From assembly GCA_902490365.1 (NCBI GenBank), contig CABUDQ010000009.1, forward strand, positions 1 to 52,335: DNA of 52,335 bases, written 5' to 3'. Both the position numbers and the translations under genes were made by a program. Each line of letters starts with the position of its first letter. Positions within the stretch are counted from its first letter, which is position 1. The notes under the pieces were generated by a model. That model ran no database searches and was not told the origin of the DNA. It saw only the letters and a list, made by a program, of their open reading frames with translations. Shown here in pieces: positions 15,055-23,667 of this stretch. Source of the DNA: an uncultured Collinsella sp. GTDB taxonomy: Bacteria; Actinomycetota; Coriobacteriia; Coriobacteriales; Coriobacteriaceae.

Positions 15055-16311
15055 ATGGCTTCCACCAACTCCAACAAGGGTCGCGCCGTCGTGCTTTCCG
15101 CCGCGTGCGTCACCATGTTCTTCATCAGCTCCATCGCTCTGTATTCCGTCGTGAGCAAGAACCTGCTCGCCGTCTACCCCGAGTGGTCCAGCGCCCTTAC
15201 CTGGGCTTTCCCGGTCTTTCAGACCATCATGGCCGTGACGGGCATCTTCGCCGGCCGCATCTCCGATAAGATCGGCCCCCGCAACGTTGTGATTGCCGCC
15301 GCCGTGTGCTACGGCGTGGGCTGGTTCATGTCCGGCACCGTCACTGAGCCGTGGCAGTTCTACCTGTGGTTCTCGCTCGTCGCCGCTATCGGCAACGGCC
15401 TGGGCTACAACCCCGCGCTCACCACGGGCCAAAAATGGTTCATCGACAAGAAGGGCCTCGCCTCCGGCATCACCCTGGCCGCTTCGACCGCCGGCCCCGC
15501 CGTGCTGTCCCCGGTGCTCGCCTCGCTGCTCATCCCGAGCCTCGGTATCTTTGGCGCCCTCAAGGCACTCGGCGTCATCTTCTTTGTGATGATCGCCGCC
15601 TCCGCCCTGTTCCTGAAGGCCCCCGAGGGCGGCTGGCTGCCCGAGGGTTTTGAGGCCCCCAAGGGCGGCGCACATGCCGGCACCTTCGGCGACCTCACCC
15701 CGGGCGAGATGGTCAAGACCCCGCGCTTCTGGGTCCTTATCGTCACCTTCGCCTTTGCCGCCACCGCGGGCACCCTGCTTGTGGGCAAGGTTGCCTCCAT
15801 CGCCGCCGTCCAGCTCTTCGCCGACCCCACGAGTGCCGCGGCCGTCGCCCTCGGCGGCGTGGTCGTCTCCGTCAACACCTGCGCTAACCTGGTCGGTCGC
15901 CTTTCCTTTGGCCAGATCATCGACAAGATCGGTGCCTACAAGTCGCTGCTCATCAGCCTTGTCGTGACCATCGTCGCGCTCGTCATCATGTCGATGAGCT
16001 TTACGCAGAGCATGTTCTTTGTGGCGCTCGCTCTGCTCGGCTTTAGCTTTGGCGCCCTGCTCGTCATCTACCCGCCGCTCACCGGTGGCGCCTTTGGCAC
16101 CAGCAACATCGGTGTCAACTACGGCATCATGTTTTTGGGCTACGCCGCCTCTACCTGGATCAGCCAGCCCATCACTGCCGTGCTGTATCACGCCGAGGCC
16201 GGCAGCGCCGCCTACCAGCAGTCCTTCTACGGCGCCATCGTGATCGCCGCCATCGCCGTCGTGCTCACCCTCTACATGATGGTCTCCGACAGCAAGAAGA
16301 AGTCCGCCTAG
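15055..16311 (+). CDS. MFS transporter, OFA (oxalate/formate antiporter)-like
   Basis: A 418-residue inner-membrane carrier with about 12 helices. GRISDKIGPRNV is the MFS loop 2-3 signature, and GYNPALTTGQKWFIDKKGLA matches the loop typical of the OFA/monocarboxylate branch (G-x-x-x-x-W-F-x-x-x-x-G-x-x-x-G). The second half has a matching GRLSFGQIIDKIG loop. Family members import or exchange small carboxylates. Lying between the SDR and a Gfo/Idh/MocA enzyme, it probably brings in the substrate those two enzymes oxidise. Start ATG 15055 after AGAAAGAG. Confidence 0.85.
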   Translation: MASTNSNKGRAVVLSAACVTMFFISSIALYSVVSKNLLAVYPEWSSALTWAFPVFQTIMAVTGIFAGRISDKIGPRNVVIAAAVCYGVGWFMSGTVTEPWQFYLWFSLVAAIGNGLGYNPALTTGQKWFIDKKGLASGITLAASTAGPAVLSPVLASLLIPSLGIFGALKALGVIFFVMIAASALFLKAPEGGWLPEGFEAPKGGAHAGTFGDLTPGEMVKTPRFWVLIVTFAFAATAGTLLVGKVASIAAVQLFADPTSAAAVALGGVVVSVNTCANLVGRLSFGQIIDKIGAYKSLLISLVVTIVALVIMSMSFTQSMFFVALALLGFSFGALLVIYPPLTGGAFGTSNIGVNYGIMFLGYAASTWISQPITAVLYHAEAGSAAYQQSFYGAIVIAAIAVVLTLYMMVSDSKKKSA

Positions 16312-16319
16312 TTTTACCG

Positions 16320-16350
16320 ATGTGACAAAGGGACTGTCCCTTTGTCACAT
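16320..16350. repeat. 31-bp palindromic repeat, copy 3
   Basis: Palindrome atgtgacaaaggga-ctg-tccctttgtcacat, 8 bases after the MFS stop and inside the putative operon. Same family as 5138, 6687 and 33759. Confidence 0.92.
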
Positions 16351-16380
16351 TCCACCAGCCACCAGCATTAAGGAGTCGAA

Positions 16381-17421
16381 ATGTCTGAGCTCAACCCCGT
16401 CCGCATTGCCGTCATCGGCGCCGGCGCCATGGGCCGCAACCACATCCGCTTTGTCACCGAGGAGCCCGAGGCCGAGCTTGTCGCCATCGCCGACGCCTTT
16501 GAGGGCGCCCGCGCCACGGCCGAGGCTGCCGGCGTGCCGTTCTTTACCGATCCCGCCCAGATGATGGACGAGGTCAAGCCCGAGGCCGTCATCATCGCCA
16601 CCCCCAACGACCTGCACCTGGGCGTTGCCCGCGAGGCCATCAAGCGCAACATCGTGCCGCTGGTCGAAAAGCCGATCTCCAACGACCTCGAGGATGCCCA
16701 GGCTTTCGCCGCCGAGGCCGAGACCGCCGGCGTGCCCGTGCTCGTGGGTCAGCACCGTCGCCACAACCCCTTCGTCAACAAGGCCAAGGAGATCATCGAG
16801 TCCGGCGAGCTGGGCAAGCTCACCGTGTCGAGCTTCCACTACATGATCTATAAGAATGACGAGTACTTCGATGTCGAGTGGCGCCGCAAGAAGGGTGCCG
16901 GACCGATCTTGGTCAACCTGGTTCACGACGTGGACCTGCTCCGCTACCTGCTGGGCGAGCCCGTCGCCGTCCAGGGCATGCAGTCCAGCGCCGCCCGCGG
17001 TTTTGAGACCGAGGACTCCGCCGTGGTCAACGTCCGTTTTGCCGATGGCGCGCTTGCGAGCATGACCATCTCCGACGCCACCGCCAGCCCCTGGAACTGG
17101 GAGGCAACCGCTCGCGAGGATCCGCAGTACCGCCCCTTCGACGCCGACGCCTACTTTATCGGCGGAACCTTGGGTGCCCTTTCGCTGCCCCGCCTGCATC
17201 AGTTCTCCTACGACGGCGCCTCCAACTGGCACAAGCCGCTGCAGATGGAGATTCCGGCCGTCGACCCGGCGCTGCCGCACAAGATGCAGCTCAAGCACTT
17301 TGTGAAGGTCGTCCGCCGCGAGGTCGAGCCCGTCGTAACCCCCGCCGACAACGTCAAGACGCTCACGCTTCTCAACGCCATCAAGGAGGCCGCCGAGACC
17401 GGCCAGCTCGTCGAGCTGTAG
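16381..17421 (+). CDS. Gfo/Idh/MocA family oxidoreductase
   Basis: A 346-residue NAD(P)-dependent enzyme. The N-terminal Rossmann domain has VIGAGAMGRNH; ATPNDLHLGVA and the catalytic-lysine motif VEKPIS follow near residue 95. The C-terminal α/β domain begins about residue 125, and NLVHDVDLLRYLLG is the conserved histidine-aspartate block. This family oxidises hydroxyls of sugars, inositols and related polyols. GGAGTCGAA precedes the ATG. The gap from the MFS gene is 69 bases and holds a palindrome, but the strand and function suggest the same operon. Substrate not decidable. Confidence 0.9.
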   Translation: MSELNPVRIAVIGAGAMGRNHIRFVTEEPEAELVAIADAFEGARATAEAAGVPFFTDPAQMMDEVKPEAVIIATPNDLHLGVAREAIKRNIVPLVEKPISNDLEDAQAFAAEAETAGVPVLVGQHRRHNPFVNKAKEIIESGELGKLTVSSFHYMIYKNDEYFDVEWRRKKGAGPILVNLVHDVDLLRYLLGEPVAVQGMQSSAARGFETEDSAVVNVRFADGALASMTISDATASPWNWEATAREDPQYRPFDADAYFIGGTLGALSLPRLHQFSYDGASNWHKPLQMEIPAVDPALPHKMQLKHFVKVVRREVEPVVTPADNVKTLTLLNAIKEAAETGQLVEL

Positions 17422-17493
17422 CACCTTAGGACAGGCCGCGGCAGAAACCCCATGCCGGGCCCCTCGGTCCGCCACAAATAAGCCCCTCTTCTT

Positions 17494-17529
17494 TGCCCCG
17501 CGAGCAGCTTCCTGCCCGCGGGGCATTTT
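17494..17529 (+). terminator. Intrinsic terminator after the Gfo/Idh/MocA gene
   Basis: Arms tgccccgcg / cgcggggca with a 14-base loop, followed by ttttgct. Ends the SDR-MFS-oxidoreductase transcript. Confidence 0.8.
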
Positions 17530-17591
17530 GCTACGTTGCCAATGATTTTTCTGGGACGGGGGACTTTTTGCACCTTAGCTTGATTCGTTCG

Positions 17592-17749
17592 CCACGAAAT
17601 GTGCCTATCTACTACGTTTAACCAATCACCCTCAACCATACAGAATTTCGCGAAATAAAAACCGCAGGTAAACGGCTTGCGCATTTTCGGAAAACCGGGG
17701 GATGGTCGACCCACACGGTTCAAACGTAGTAGATAGGCCGCTTTCGTGG
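17592..17749. repeat. Nested palindromic element, family A copy 2
   Basis: Outer arms 17592-17619 and 17722-17749 (28 bp, three mismatches, gcctatctactacgttt inner part) enclose a core, aaaaccgcaggtaaacggct then atttt, shared with 8053-8208. Differences between the copies' inner arms (for example agat versus tatc) are matched on both arms. It lies 92 bases before tex. Confidence 0.75.
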
Positions 17750-17841
17750 TTCCGCGCCAAAACAGTCTTTTTTGGGCGAAGTGGCAGGTGGTATCCTTGG
17801 TAGCTCTGTGCTGCAAACGCACCTTAAACGCAAGGAGTCCC

Positions 17842-19989
17842 ATGGATCTTATCGCCCAGCTCGCCCGCGAGCTCAACCTTAAGGCCGCCAACGTCGAGGC
17901 GGCCGTCAAGCTCATCGACGAGGGAAACACCATTCCCTTTATCTCGCGCTACCGCAAGGAAGCCACGGGCGGCATGGACGACGTCGCCCTGCGCGCACTC
18001 GACGAGCGCCTGTCCTACCTGCGCAATCTTGAGCAGCGTAAAGAGGACGTCATCCTGCTCATCGACGCCCAGGGCAAGCTCACGCCCGAACTCGAGCAGC
18101 AGATTCGCGAGGCCACGCAGCTCCAGCGTGTCGAGGACCTCTACAAGCCCTACCGCAAAAAGCGCATGACCCGCGCGCAGAAGGCCCGCGAGGCCGGCCT
18201 GGAGCCACTCGCCAACATGATCATCATGCAGGCTTCGGCCAAGGGCAGCGCGCTCGACGCCGCCGCGGACTACGTCAACGAGGAGGCCGGCTTCGACACG
18301 CCCGAGAAGGCGCTCGCCGGCGCCGCCGACATCGTGGCCGAGACGGTGGCCGAAGATCCCGAGAACGTCGCCGACCTGCGCGCCTTTACGCAAAACACCG
18401 CCGACATCGTCGTCGAGGCCACCGACCCCGCCGAGAAGACCCCCTACGAGCCCTACTACAACTTTGACGAGCCGTTGCGCCGTATACCCAACCACCGCGT
18501 GCTGGCTATCGACCGCGGTGAGCGTGAGGGCAAGCTCCGCGTGCGCGTGAACGTCGACGGCGCTGCCGCTACGGCACGCCTCGGCAGCCGCTGGCCCCGT
18601 CGCCAGGGCGTGTTTGCTCCCGTCTTTAATGCCGCCATCGCTGACGGTTACAAGCGCCTCATGGCCCCCTCGCTGGAGCGCGAGGCCCGCGCCAAACTCA
18701 CCGTTCGCGCCCAGACCGAGGCCATCAACGTCTTTGCCAAGAATCTCGAAGGCCTGCTCTCGGCGCGCCCCGTGCGCGGCGCCCGCGTACTCGCGCTCGA
18801 TCCGGGCTACCGCACCGGCTGCAAGGTCGCCGTCATGGACGAGACCGGCAAGCTGCTCGACCACGGCGTGGTCTACCCCACCAAGCCGCGCCACGACGTC
18901 GCCGGCACCAAGCGCGAGCTCGCCCGCCTCGTCAAGAAGGACAGCGTCAACACCATCGTCATCGGCAACGGCACCGCCAGCCGCGAGACCGAGGAAGTCG
19001 TCTCGGAGTTTATTGCCGAGCAGGCGCCCAGCCTTCGCTACACCATCGTCAACGAGGCGGGCGCGTCGGTGTACTCCGCCTCCGAGCTCGCGAGCCAGGA
19101 GTATCCCGATCTGGATGTCACCGTACGTGGCGCCATGAGCCTGGGCCGCCGTCTGCAAGACCCGCTGGCAGAGCTCGTCAAGATTCCGCCCCAGTCCATC
19201 GGCGTTGGCCAGTACCAGCACGACCTTGACCAGGCCGAGCTTTCGCGCACCTTGGGCCACGTGGTGGAAGACGTCGTCAACCGTGTGGGCGTCGACGTCA
19301 ACACCGCGAGCGCAAGCCTGCTGGGCTACGTGTCGGGCATTACGCCGAGCGTAGCCAAAAACATCGTGGCCTACCGCGAGGAAAACGGCGCCTTTACCGA
19401 TCGCCGCCAGCTCAAGAAGGTCCCCAAGCTGGGACCCAAGGCGTACCTCAACGCCGCAGGTTTCCTGTGCATCAGCGGCGGCAAGAACCCGCTCGACGCG
19501 ACAAGCGTCCACCCCGAAAGCTACGAGGTGGCCACGGCCGTCCTGGAGCGCGCCGGCGTTGCGGCAAGCGAGCTCAGCCGCGGCGGCGTGCCCGATATCG
19601 AGCGCCGCCTGGGCAGCATCTCGGCGCTGGCAAGCGACCTGGACTGCGGCACCCTGACGCTCATCGACATCGTCAACGAGCTCAAGAAGCCCGGTCGCGA
19701 CCCGCGCGACGACGCGCCCGAGGTAGTCTTTAGCCGCTCGGCGCTTTCGATCGACGACCTGGAGCCCGGCATGGAACTCAAGGGCACGGTGCGCAACGTC
19801 GTCGACTTTGGCGCCTTCGTCGACGTGGGCGTGCACCAGGACGGCCTCGTGCACATCTCCAAGCTGGCCAACCGCTTCGTCAAGCACCCCAGCGACGTGG
19901 TGCGCGTCGGTGACACGGTCAAGGTGTGGGTTGAAAAGGTCGATCGCGACCGCAAGAAGATCTCCCTCACCATGGTGCAGGGGAAGTAA
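17842..19989 (+). CDS. tex: Tex-family RNA-binding transcription accessory protein
   Basis: A 715-residue cytoplasmic protein of the conserved Tex family (Spt6-related). Order of domains: helical N-terminus with FISRYRKEATGGMDDVALRA (residues about 35-55), YqgF-like RNase H fold (ALDPGYRTGCKVAVMDETGK, about 315), paired helix-hairpin-helix (VGVDVNTASASLLGYVSG through VPKLGPKAY, about 480-545), and a C-terminal S1 domain (GTVRNVVDFGAFVDVGVHQD, about 645-715). Start MDLIAQLAREL at 17842 follows CAAGGAG; the frame is open further left without a start signal. Length and domains are standard. It stands alone, with no operon partner visible. Confidence 0.95.
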   Translation: MDLIAQLARELNLKAANVEAAVKLIDEGNTIPFISRYRKEATGGMDDVALRALDERLSYLRNLEQRKEDVILLIDAQGKLTPELEQQIREATQLQRVEDLYKPYRKKRMTRAQKAREAGLEPLANMIIMQASAKGSALDAAADYVNEEAGFDTPEKALAGAADIVAETVAEDPENVADLRAFTQNTADIVVEATDPAEKTPYEPYYNFDEPLRRIPNHRVLAIDRGEREGKLRVRVNVDGAAATARLGSRWPRRQGVFAPVFNAAIADGYKRLMAPSLEREARAKLTVRAQTEAINVFAKNLEGLLSARPVRGARVLALDPGYRTGCKVAVMDETGKLLDHGVVYPTKPRHDVAGTKRELARLVKKDSVNTIVIGNGTASRETEEVVSEFIAEQAPSLRYTIVNEAGASVYSASELASQEYPDLDVTVRGAMSLGRRLQDPLAELVKIPPQSIGVGQYQHDLDQAELSRTLGHVVEDVVNRVGVDVNTASASLLGYVSGITPSVAKNIVAYREENGAFTDRRQLKKVPKLGPKAYLNAAGFLCISGGKNPLDATSVHPESYEVATAVLERAGVAASELSRGGVPDIERRLGSISALASDLDCGTLTLIDIVNELKKPGRDPRDDAPEVVFSRSALSIDDLEPGMELKGTVRNVVDFGAFVDVGVHQDGLVHISKLANRFVKHPSDVVRVGDTVKVWVEKVDRDRKKISLTMVQGK

Positions 19990-20000
19990 ACCGCCAAGCA

Positions 20001-20209
20001 AGGGTCCCCCCTCTCGCGACGTGCAAAATCGCGAGTATTCTGCAAATTCCACCGTTCCGGATGCCCCTCAGAGACGAAAAAGCAAGAAACAGCCCCCGTT
20101 TTAGCGTCATCAGAGCCAAAACGGGGGCTGTTCCATGCTTCACCCAGCTGGTAAAAGCCTTTACCTTGCTGAATACTCTCAATTTTGCACGGCGCAGGCG
20201 GGGGTACCT
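20001..20209. repeat. Nested palindromic element after tex
   Basis: Outer arms 20001-20043 and 20167-20209 pair over about 43 bases with roughly eight mismatches (gtgcaaaat and agtattc are fully matched blocks). Inside lies a perfect 15-bp hairpin, aacagcccccgtttt at 20088-20102 with its complement at 20118-20132, which may be the tex terminator. The layout resembles the elements at 8053, 17592, 37209 and 37744, with a different core. Confidence 0.7.
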
Positions 20210-20216
20210 TTGTCCA

Positions 20217-20234
20217 CGGCAGGATATGGAAGCC
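20217..20234 (-). pseudogene. Remnant of a transaldolase 3' end
   Basis: cggcaggatatggaagcc matches 17 of 18 bases of the 3' end of the transaldolase gene at 20370, encoding GFHILP on the minus strand, but the stop codon is missing. This short stretch suggests a former duplication boundary. With so few bases, chance cannot be excluded. Confidence 0.4.
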
Positions 20235-20267
20235 TATCACCAACCTACCGGCAAGTTCGTGTCGGCA

Positions 20268-20339
20268 GCCCCGGCCTTTCCTTTGCCTAGCGCGACCCTC
20301 GCGAAGCGCGTGAGCGATAGGGAAAGGAAAGGCCGGGGC
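20268..20339. terminator. Strong hairpin between tex and transaldolase
   Basis: Perfect 17-bp arms gccccggcctttccttt / aaaggaaaggccggggc with a 38-base inner region that itself contains cgcg-rich self-complementary sequence. It lies downstream of the minus-strand aldolase gene and probably ends its transcript. Confidence 0.55.
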
Positions 20340-20369
20340 GAACAACCCGCGATGTAGCCAGCGTTCGCG

Positions 20370-21074
20370 TTACGGCAGGATATGGAAACCGAGCGAGGCG
20401 ATATCCTTGGCAAAACCGCGCACGGTATCGAGCGAGACCTCGTACGGGTCACGGCCGATGTTCTTACGCTTGGCCAGGATGCTGTTGGGCACCGTGATGA
20501 TCTGGCAACCGCATCCTTCCGCCTGGTAAATATTGATAAGCTCACGCGTGGACGCCCACAGGACCTCGCAGTTGGGCTTGGCGGCGGCCTTCTTGACCGA
20601 CTCCGTCATAAATGGAATGGGGTCGACGCCGGTGTCGGCGATGCGGCCGGCAAAGAGCGAGATGATTGACGGCGTCTCGGCGTCAACGGCCTCGACCATC
20701 TCGTCGACCTGCGCAGGCGTAAAGATGGTGGTGACGTTGACCTTGATGCCGTCGGCCGAAAGCTTGCGGACCAGCTCGGCGGTGGACTCGCCCTTGGTAG
20801 TCACGCACGGAATCTTGACATAGACGTTCTCGGCCCAGGTAGCGATCTCGCGCGCCTCGCCCTCCATGGTCTCGACGTCGTCGGCAAAGACCTCAAACGA
20901 CACGGATACATCGGTGATGTGGGTCAAGACCTCTTTGGCAAACGCGCGGTAATCCGTCACGCCGCCCTTCTTCATAAGGGACGGGTTGGTCGTGAAACCC
21001 TGAACGTTGCCGTTCTCGTACATGTCGAGCATGCCCTCGAGATTTGCACCGTCAGCGAACACCTTGATTGCCAT
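20370..21074 (-). CDS. Transaldolase-like aldolase (fructose-6-phosphate aldolase / TalC type)
   Basis: A 234-residue TIM-barrel aldolase. GFTTNPSLM and the Schiff-base lysine K87 in VYVKIP are clear family marks, and NVTTIFTPAQ, SLFAGRIADTGVDP and LWASTRE are further conserved blocks. The short form of about 220-235 residues, cytoplasmic, cleaves or transfers a dihydroxyacetone unit. Start is MAIKVFADG at 21074, after AAAGGA; eight more upstream codons are open but lack a site. It is about 85% similar by eye to the gene at 23668-24378. It lies beyond the terminator of the PTS operon, so it is probably transcribed separately. Confidence 0.9.
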   Translation of the reverse strand: MAIKVFADGANLEGMLDMYENGNVQGFTTNPSLMKKGGVTDYRAFAKEVLTHITDVSVSFEVFADDVETMEGEAREIATWAENVYVKIPCVTTKGESTAELVRKLSADGIKVNVTTIFTPAQVDEMVEAVDAETPSIISLFAGRIADTGVDPIPFMTESVKKAAAKPNCEVLWASTRELINIYQAEGCGCQIITVPNSILAKRKNIGRDPYEVSLDTVRGFAKDIASLGFHILP

Positions 21075-21299
21075 CTGCCTGATTCCTTTCGTTAGCATAC
21101 GGCCGATAAACTGCTAAACACTTTACCTACGTTTATCAAGGCGTGAACTGCGGGTTTTTATCTTCTCGGCGAACGGTTTTGCAGTTTTACCATTTTTATA
21201 TCGACACCCCAGCGGCAAAACGTTTTTGCTGATCATCGCGGTTGATTCCGTTCGCGGCGCAGAGACAGCGCTTCACCGGTACGTTTTCACAACCACTCC
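21075..21299. other. Intergenic region, possible decayed family A element
   Basis: No gene. It holds the ribosome-binding site and presumably the promoter of the aldolase. The stretch around 21126-21175 shares ctacgttt and ctgcgg-gtttttat with the reverse complement of the family A elements at 8053 and 17592, so it may be a decayed copy. The match is weak. Confidence 0.25.
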
Positions 21300-21342
21300 A
21301 AAACAAAAGCGGTGACGCCTCATTTGAGACGCCACCGCTTCC
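21300..21342 (-). terminator. Terminator of the PTS operon
   Basis: On the minus strand a hairpin of aagcggtgg-cg and its partner (21307-21341, loop tcaaatga) is followed by ttttgtttt. It lies about 55 bases beyond the EIIC stop. Confidence 0.75.
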
Positions 21343-21397
21343 GTGTAGGAGCCGGTTATCGGAGCTCCGCCCGATTAGGGCTTAACGTATGCCTGGA

Positions 21398-22789
21398 TTA
21401 CTCTTCCTCAACGTGGTTAATCACAGCACCCTTGGTGTGGATGAAGTTGGGGACGAAGGCGACGATCAGAAGGACAGCAAGAATCGCGTAGACACCGGTG
21501 GTACCGAAGGCCTCGGCAGCGCGGCCAAGCGTAATACCAATGACGGAGAAATCGAAGTCGCCGAACGTAGTGTTCTTGAAGCCAAAGACGTCAAGAACGG
21601 GCAGGAGCAGGGCCGGGGCAAAGGTGATGAGCAGGCCGTTGACGAAAGCGCCAAGAGCTGCGCCCTTGCGACCGCCGGTAGCATTGCCGTAGATGCCTGC
21701 GGTAGCACCGCAGAAGAAGTGAGGAACCATGCCCGGGATGATGAAGATGCCCAGGGTAGCGCCCACGATGAACATACCGACCACGCCACCGATGAAGGAA
21801 GCGACAAAGCCGAGGATGACGGCGGTGGGAGCATAGGGGAAGAAGACGGCGCAGTCGACGGCGGGGATGGCACCGGGGATCAGCTTGTTGGAGATGCCCT
21901 GGAAAGCCGGGACCAGGTCGGCAAGGATCATACGAACGCCGTTATAGACGATGGTGACACCAACGGCGAAGGACAGGGCACAGGTCAGGGCATAGACAAT
22001 CACGTTGTCGCCGCCAGCGGTCTTGGTAACGACCGCAGGATCTGCGATGTAAGCGGCGAAAGCGGTAACCAGGTAGAAGAAGGCCATGGTAAGAGCCGTG
22101 GAGATGGTAGTGTCGCGCAGGAAGGCGAACTTCTCGGGAACCTCGATCTTCTCGGTGCTGTTCTCCTCGGCGTCCTTAGCAAAAAGCGTACCGACTGCAG
22201 CGGAGATGTAATAGGCGAGTGAACCGAAGTGGCCCATGGCGATTTCATCGCCATCGGTAACCTTCTCGGTGAAACGCTGACCAACGGCGGGAAGCATAGC
22301 GCTCACGAGGCCCAGGAACATGCCGCCCACGATGACAAGCTGGACATCCTGGAAGCCAGATGCCTGCAGAACGGCAGACAGCAGGCAGGCCATAAACATG
22401 CTGTGATGGCCCGTCAGGAAGATGTACTTAAACTTGGTAAAGCGGGCAATGATAATGTTCACGACATAGCCGAGAATCAGGATCATCATGGTCTGAACGC
22501 CGAGAACGCTCTGAGCCATCGAAACAACGACCTCGTTGTTGGGCACGACGCCGGTGATGTGGAAACCGGTCTCGATGAAGGTACCCAGCGGAGCAAGGTT
22601 CTCCTGAACAACAGCGGCGCCGGCGGACAGCATGATGTAACCAAGAATGGGCTTCAGGGTGCCCGTCATCACCTTGTGGGCAGGACGCTTAAGCGCGACA
22701 AGGCCCACAAAGGCAAATAGGCCCATAATCCACGCTGGCTTGGTCAGAATCGATTGGATAAACTCAAGTATGGGAAGGATGGCTTGCAT
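21398..22789 (-). CDS. PTS EIIC, ascorbate (UlaA/SgaT) family
   Basis: A 463-residue membrane permease of the L-ascorbate-type phosphotransferase superfamily. About ten hydrophobic segments and family blocks such as LVALKRPAHKVMTGTLKPIL, FKYIFLTGHHSMFMACLLSA and NGVRMILADLVPAFQGISNK are visible. It should carry the substrate across the membrane while EIIB phosphorylates it. Start MQAILPILEF at 22789 follows AAGGAAG; 15 upstream codons are open without a site. It is the last gene of the operon aldolase-EIIA-EIIB-EIIC. The usual ascorbate catabolic genes (lactonase, decarboxylase, epimerases) are absent, so the true substrate may be another sugar. Confidence 0.88.
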   Translation of the reverse strand: MQAILPILEFIQSILTKPAWIMGLFAFVGLVALKRPAHKVMTGTLKPILGYIMLSAGAAVVQENLAPLGTFIETGFHITGVVPNNEVVVSMAQSVLGVQTMMILILGYVVNIIIARFTKFKYIFLTGHHSMFMACLLSAVLQASGFQDVQLVIVGGMFLGLVSAMLPAVGQRFTEKVTDGDEIAMGHFGSLAYYISAAVGTLFAKDAEENSTEKIEVPEKFAFLRDTTISTALTMAFFYLVTAFAAYIADPAVVTKTAGGDNVIVYALTCALSFAVGVTIVYNGVRMILADLVPAFQGISNKLIPGAIPAVDCAVFFPYAPTAVILGFVASFIGGVVGMFIVGATLGIFIIPGMVPHFFCGATAGIYGNATGGRKGAALGAFVNGLLITFAPALLLPVLDVFGFKNTTFGDFDFSVIGITLGRAAEAFGTTGVYAILAVLLIVAFVPNFIHTKGAVINHVEEE

Positions 22790-22860
22790 CTGCGCTTCCT
22801 TTCTCTCTAACGTGGGCGCGTTTCCCTCTTCCACAGGGAACCGCCCTTTTTTGTGCCGCT

Positions 22861-23136
22861 TTAGGCGTTAGCGGCGGCCGCCTTGATTGCCTCGAGGGCG
22901 TCTTCGCGGATCTTCTTCTTGTTCACATAGCTGCGAACGATCACAACGTTGCCGTGGAGCTCGGGGGCGAGTTCTTTAACGGTGATGAACAGATCCGGAT
23001 TTGCGGAAGAAGCACCGTTCAGGTCCATAGACTCAACGTCGGCCTTGATGCCCTCCTCCTCGCAAAGCTCCTCGACTTTGCCAGCGAGCATCAGGCTGGA
23101 CCCGATGCCGTTTCCGCATACGGTGATGATATGCAT
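22861..23136 (-). CDS. PTS EIIB, ascorbate/lactose-type
   Basis: A 91-residue cytoplasmic phosphocarrier. Cys7 in ITVCGNGIGSSLM is the phosphorylated residue in a typical EIIB P-loop-like motif. It passes phosphate from EIIA to the sugar bound by EIIC. Length is normal for UlaB-type proteins. AGGAAGG lies before the ATG. It sits between EIIA and EIIC with gaps of 75 and 71 bases. Confidence 0.9.
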   Translation of the reverse strand: MHIITVCGNGIGSSLMLAGKVEELCEEEGIKADVESMDLNGASSANPDLFITVKELAPELHGNVVIVRSYVNKKKIREDALEAIKAAAANA

Positions 23137-23211
23137 GGCAACCTTCCTCTCCTACACGTGACGGTTTTCCGTCTATCCAAAAGCGGCGACGCATCGCCGT
23201 GCCATTAAGGC

Positions 23212-23658
23212 CTAAAAGAATGAACGCATGGTCTCCAAAACCTGCTCGGACGTATCGCATGCGCTGAGCTTGGCAACGCAGTCCTCGTCCTCGAACATCT
23301 GCGAAAGCTCCGCCAAGCAGCCAAGATGAGCCTTGGGGTCGGGTGCGCAAATACCCACGAGCACGTGAACCGGATCGAAATCCTCGTGTCCAAACGCAAT
23401 GGCAGGGTCAAGCGTGACGATACAGATCCCCGCTTCACTCACATTGCCATCTGCCTGAGCGTGGGGCATGGCGATGCCCTCTTCCAAGACCATATAGGGG
23501 CCGAATTTGTGAACCGATGAAATCATGGCGTCAACATAGCTCTGGTCGCATTTGCCAGCGTCTACGAGCAACTTACCGCATGCCTTGATCGCTTCCTCCC
23601 AGTCGGAGGCCTCGACGTGGCAGGCAACAAGCTCGGGCTTAAGAAGATCGGTCAGCAT
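23212..23658 (-). CDS. PTS EIIA, fructose/mannitol (UlaC)-type
   Basis: A 148-residue cytoplasmic phosphocarrier. His66 in EEGIAMPHAQ is the site phosphorylated by HPr; LVGICAPDPKAHLGCLAELS is another family block. It feeds phosphate to the EIIB encoded next. The ATG lies 9 bases after the aldolase stop, which suggests translational coupling. Confidence 0.9.
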   Translation of the reverse strand: MLTDLLKPELVACHVEASDWEEAIKACGKLLVDAGKCDQSYVDAMISSVHKFGPYMVLEEGIAMPHAQADGNVSEAGICIVTLDPAIAFGHEDFDPVHVLVGICAPDPKAHLGCLAELSQMFEDEDCVAKLSACDTSEQVLETMRSFF

Positions 23659-23667
23659 GCTCGTCCC

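Noticed and set aside
21126..21210. Third clear copy of the family A element
   Set aside because: Only short shared words (ctacgttt, ctgcgg-tttttat) and no paired outer arms; recorded only as a weak possibility.
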